A DNA stretch of 6,913 bases, taken from assembly GCA_002417825.1 (NCBI GenBank), contig DICX01000032.1:1-6913 (forward strand), written 5' to 3'. Below, piece after piece: positions 4,457-6,913 of this stretch. A program made the translations under genes and the position numbers. How positions within the stretch are numbered: position 1 is the first letter of the stretch; every line of letters begins with the position of its first letter. Origin of the DNA: Lactobacillus sp. UBA5815 (lineage in GTDB: Bacteria; Bacillota; Bacilli; Lactobacillales; Lactobacillaceae). A model generated the notes under the pieces. It was not told the origin of the DNA. It did no database searches and saw only the letters and a list, made by a program, of their open reading frames with translations.

Positions 4457-6708
4457 TGTCAAAGTATGTTGAAATGACTCATGAAGAAGTCATGTCTGAG
4501 TGTGCGAAGTACATGAATCAAAAGCATTTGACTTTTGTCGAGTCAGCCTATGAGTTTGCAGAAAAGGCGCATCATGAACAAATACGTGCTTCTGGACAGC
4601 CGTATATTATTCATCCGACACAAGTTGCTGGAACGCTTGCTAAACTGAGATTAGATCCAGATACGGTTGCAGCTGGTTTTTTACATGATACGGTTGAAGA
4701 CACACCTGTCACAAATGATGACATTAAACAAAAATTTGGTTCGGATGTTGCGTTTATCGTTGATGGTGTTACGAAATTAAATAAGTATAAGTATAAATCT
4801 CATGAAGAATTTTTAGCCGAAAATCATCGCAAGATGCTGATCGCCATGGCAAAAGATTTGCGTGTCATCATGGTGAAACTTGCAGATCGGCTTCATAATA
4901 TGCATACGTTGAGTCACTTGCGACCAGACAAGCAGCGTCGGATTTCTGCAGAAACGCTTGATATTTATGCGCCACTTGCAGATCGTTTAGGTATCGGAAC
5001 GATCAAGTGGGAACTAGAAGATATGAGTTTGCACTATCTGAATCCACAACAATATTACCGAATCGTCAATTTGATGCAATCGAAACGAAGCGAACGTGAA
5101 AAATACATCGCAGATGCCATTACGATTTTAAAGAAAAACTTGGATACTTTAGGGGTTACTTATGAAATTTATGGTCGCCCGAAACATATTTATTCGATCT
5201 ACAAAAAGATGAGAGACAAGCACAAACAATTCAGCGAAATTTATGATTTGTTGGCTGTCAGGGTCATCGTTAAAACGGTTCGTGACTGTTATGCGGTTTT
5301 AGGTGTCGTCCATACAAAATGGAAGCCGATGCCTGGCAGGTTCAAAGATTACATCGCAGTTCCCAAAGAAAATGGCTACCAATCTTTACATACGACGATT
5401 ATCGGACCTGGTGGCAAACCACTTGAAATCCAAATCCGGACGGAACAGATGCATCAAATTGCTGAATATGGTGTTGCTGCACACTGGGCCTACAAGGAAG
5501 GCGTTAAAGATGCTGTCAAGCAGTCAGATGCCGGCCAGAAATTGGATATGTTCCGTGAAATCCTTGAATTGCAGGAAGAAACAAAAGATGCTGATGAATT
5601 CATGCAAAGCGTTCAAACCGACATCTTTTCAGACCGTGTTTATGTTTTTACACCTAAAGGCGAAGTTTATGAATTGCCTAAGGGGAGCATCCCATTAGAT
5701 TTTGCTTATTTGATTCATTCGGAGGTGGGAGCACATTCTGTTGGTGCAAGAGTAAATGGAAAGCTAGTCCCACTTGATTATCAACTTAAAAATGGTGATG
5801 TCGTCGAGATGTTGACCCAGTCTAGTTCACGACCTTCTCGTGACTGGATCAATATCGTGAAAACATCACGTGCACGCAACAAAATCAGAAGATTTTTCCG
5901 AAATGCAGACCGTAGCGAGAATATTGAAAAGGGGAAAGATCTTATTGAAGGACTTTTGACCCAAAATGATCTCAGTCCTAAACTTTATATGGACAAAATA
6001 CACGTTCAGAAAGTTTTGGATCACTTCAACTATCATAATTCTGATGAATTGTTCGCAGCAGTTGGCTTTGGTGAGCTCTCACCTCAAAATGTCACGAATC
6101 GCTTGACAGAAGACTTGCGCCGTCAGCAAGAAGATGAAAAGAAGCGTCAACTGACTGAAAAAATCATGAATGCGGGTCAGCAACGTGCTGCAACGCCTCC
6201 AGATTCGGAGCCTAATCAGGGAGGACATGAAACCCTGAAAGTTAAGCATGACAATGGCATCGTCATTCAAGGTGTGACTGATTTAATGTTGCGTCTGGCC
6301 AAGTGTTGCAACCCGGTTCCTGGAGATGAAATCGTTGGTTACGTAACAAAAGGGCGTGGTGTGACAGTTCATCGCGCTGATTGCCGCAACATCACGATGC
6401 AGGCTAAAAAGGATGGTCGTTTGATCGATGTTGCTTGGGAAAATGTCGGAACACAAGAGCAGGAACAAGATTACGATGCTTATCTTGAAGTTTATGGTTA
6501 TAACCGCTCAGGATTGCTGACAGATGTGCTGAATGTTTTGAATGCACAATCCAAGAATATCAAGAATGTTTCTGGAAAAGTTGACAATAACAATATGGTT
6601 CGTATTTATGTGATGGCAAGCGTCAGAAATGCTAAGCATCTTGATCGCATTTTAGGCAGACTGAAAGATATTCCCAATGTTTATGAGGCAAAGAGGTCTG
6701 ATAATTAA
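4456..6708 (+). CDS. rel: Bifunctional (p)ppGpp synthetase/hydrolase Rel (RelA/SpoT homologue)
   Basis: This 750-residue stringent-response enzyme makes (p)ppGpp from ATP and GTP/GDP on starved ribosomes and hydrolyses it when starvation ends. The HD hydrolase domain is intact: R44, H53, HDTVEDT with H77, D78, E81 and D82, then D144 and N148. These numbers coincide with the remembered numbering of streptococcal Rel(Seq), supporting the start at 4456 over the ATG at 4453. The synthetase domain has YGRPKHIYSIYKKM, D264, the RFKD motif (295-298) typical of bifunctional rather than synthetase-only enzymes, ENGYQSLHTT and catalytic E324 in LEIQIRT. The regulatory half has a TGS domain (about 393-455), a helical domain, the zinc-finger/conserved-cysteine domain with CC 617-618 and H639/C643, and a C-terminal ACT domain (about 674-747). 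It is coupled by overlap to the membrane protein upstream and to dtd downstream. Confidence 0.98.
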   Translation: MSKYVEMTHEEVMSECAKYMNQKHLTFVESAYEFAEKAHHEQIRASGQPYIIHPTQVAGTLAKLRLDPDTVAAGFLHDTVEDTPVTNDDIKQKFGSDVAFIVDGVTKLNKYKYKSHEEFLAENHRKMLIAMAKDLRVIMVKLADRLHNMHTLSHLRPDKQRRISAETLDIYAPLADRLGIGTIKWELEDMSLHYLNPQQYYRIVNLMQSKRSEREKYIADAITILKKNLDTLGVTYEIYGRPKHIYSIYKKMRDKHKQFSEIYDLLAVRVIVKTVRDCYAVLGVVHTKWKPMPGRFKDYIAVPKENGYQSLHTTIIGPGGKPLEIQIRTEQMHQIAEYGVAAHWAYKEGVKDAVKQSDAGQKLDMFREILELQEETKDADEFMQSVQTDIFSDRVYVFTPKGEVYELPKGSIPLDFAYLIHSEVGAHSVGARVNGKLVPLDYQLKNGDVVEMLTQSSSRPSRDWINIVKTSRARNKIRRFFRNADRSENIEKGKDLIEGLLTQNDLSPKLYMDKIHVQKVLDHFNYHNSDELFAAVGFGELSPQNVTNRLTEDLRRQQEDEKKRQLTEKIMNAGQQRAATPPDSEPNQGGHETLKVKHDNGIVIQGVTDLMLRLAKCCNPVPGDEIVGYVTKGRGVTVHRADCRNITMQAKKDGRLIDVAWENVGTQEQEQDYDAYLEVYGYNRSGLLTDVLNVLNAQSKNIKNVSGKVDNNNMVRIYVMASVRNAKHLDRILGRLKDIPNVYEAKRSDN

Positions 6709-6913
6709 TGAGAATCGTGATTCAAAGAGTTTCTTCAGCTCAGGTGACCGTTGAAAATAAAACAATTGCAGTAATTAAAAAAGGTTATCTTCTGTTAGTA
6801 GGGATTGAAAAATCAGATACAGCGGCAGTCGTTCGTCGGGCGGCTGAAAAAGTTGTCAAATTGCGCCTCTTTGAGGATGACTATGATAAAACAAATTTAA
6901 ATTTGAAAGCTGT
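6708..6913 (+). CDS. dtd: D-aminoacyl-tRNA deacylase Dtd, N-terminal part (3' end outside window)
   Basis: The ATG at 6708 shares its A with the last base of the rel TAA (TAATG), and 68 codons are visible before the window ends. Dtd is a homodimeric cytoplasmic enzyme that removes D-amino acids (classically D-Tyr), and also Gly from tRNA(Ala), from mischarged tRNAs. The N-terminus MRIVIQRVSSAQVTVEN, the hydrophobic strand GYLLLVGIEKSDT and the KLRLFEDD...NLNLKAV stretch match the family closely. The family SQFTL motif and the Gly-cisPro motif lie beyond the window. AGAGGT (6692-6697) is a weak, rather distant ribosome binding site, so translation probably depends on coupling to rel. The rel-dtd pair is a widespread Firmicutes arrangement. 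Confidence 0.95.
   Translation, partial: MRIVIQRVSSAQVTVENKTIAVIKKGYLLLVGIEKSDTAAVVRRAAEKVVKLRLFEDDYDKTNLNLKA

Noticed and set aside
5303..5698. A 131-codon + strand open frame inside rel in another frame
   Set aside because: It overlaps the conserved synthetase and early TGS coding sequence, shows no family resemblance and is explained as an out-of-frame reading of rel.

Overview
The window reads as ordinary chromosomal DNA of a low-GC Gram-positive bacterium, most likely a lactic acid bacterium (Lactobacillales, probably Lactobacillaceae). Three things point there: an AT-rich composition, strong AAGGAGG/AAGGGTG-type ribosome binding sites, and the combination of citrate-lyase maturation genes citX-citG with a prmA...rel-dtd block. 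The species cannot be fixed from the sequence. Coding density is high, and no rRNA, tRNA, CRISPR array, insertion sequence, prophage or other sign of recent transfer was seen.

Region 1 (1-2457, + strand) is the 3' end of a citrate fermentation operon. It holds the C-terminal 68 codons of citX, then citG (ATGA overlap), then, 13 bases on, a two-domain ThrE-type threonine/serine exporter family protein. CitG makes triphosphoribosyl-dephospho-CoA and CitX attaches it to the citrate lyase acyl carrier protein. Why a ThrE-family membrane protein is co-transcribed with them is not obvious. A strong, nearly symmetrical hairpin (2418-2457) closes the unit.

Region 2 (2458-3099) holds a single minus-strand gene, a YbaK/EbsC-type Cys-tRNA(Pro) deacylase, convergent with the cit operon. 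A consensus-like sigma-A promoter (2481-2508, + strand) lies behind its 3' end and points into it, so it may drive an antisense RNA and/or a long leader for prmA. The 57-bp gap to prmA carries a good minus-strand promoter whose -35 box overlaps the prmA ribosome binding site.

Region 3 (3100-6913, + strand) is a translation/stress operon: prmA (ribosomal protein L11 methyltransferase), a small four-helix membrane protein of unknown function, rel (bifunctional (p)ppGpp synthetase/hydrolase, 750 aa, all catalytic motifs intact) and the 5' end of dtd (D-aminoacyl-tRNA deacylase). The last three genes are linked by stop/start overlaps. In many Firmicutes rsmE follows prmA; here that place is taken by the small membrane protein.

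I found no convincing undescribed multi-gene system. The points most worth a second look are the ThrE-family gene in the citrate lyase operon, the antisense-oriented promoter against ybaK, the shared ybaK/prmA control region, and the unknown membrane protein coupled to rel.
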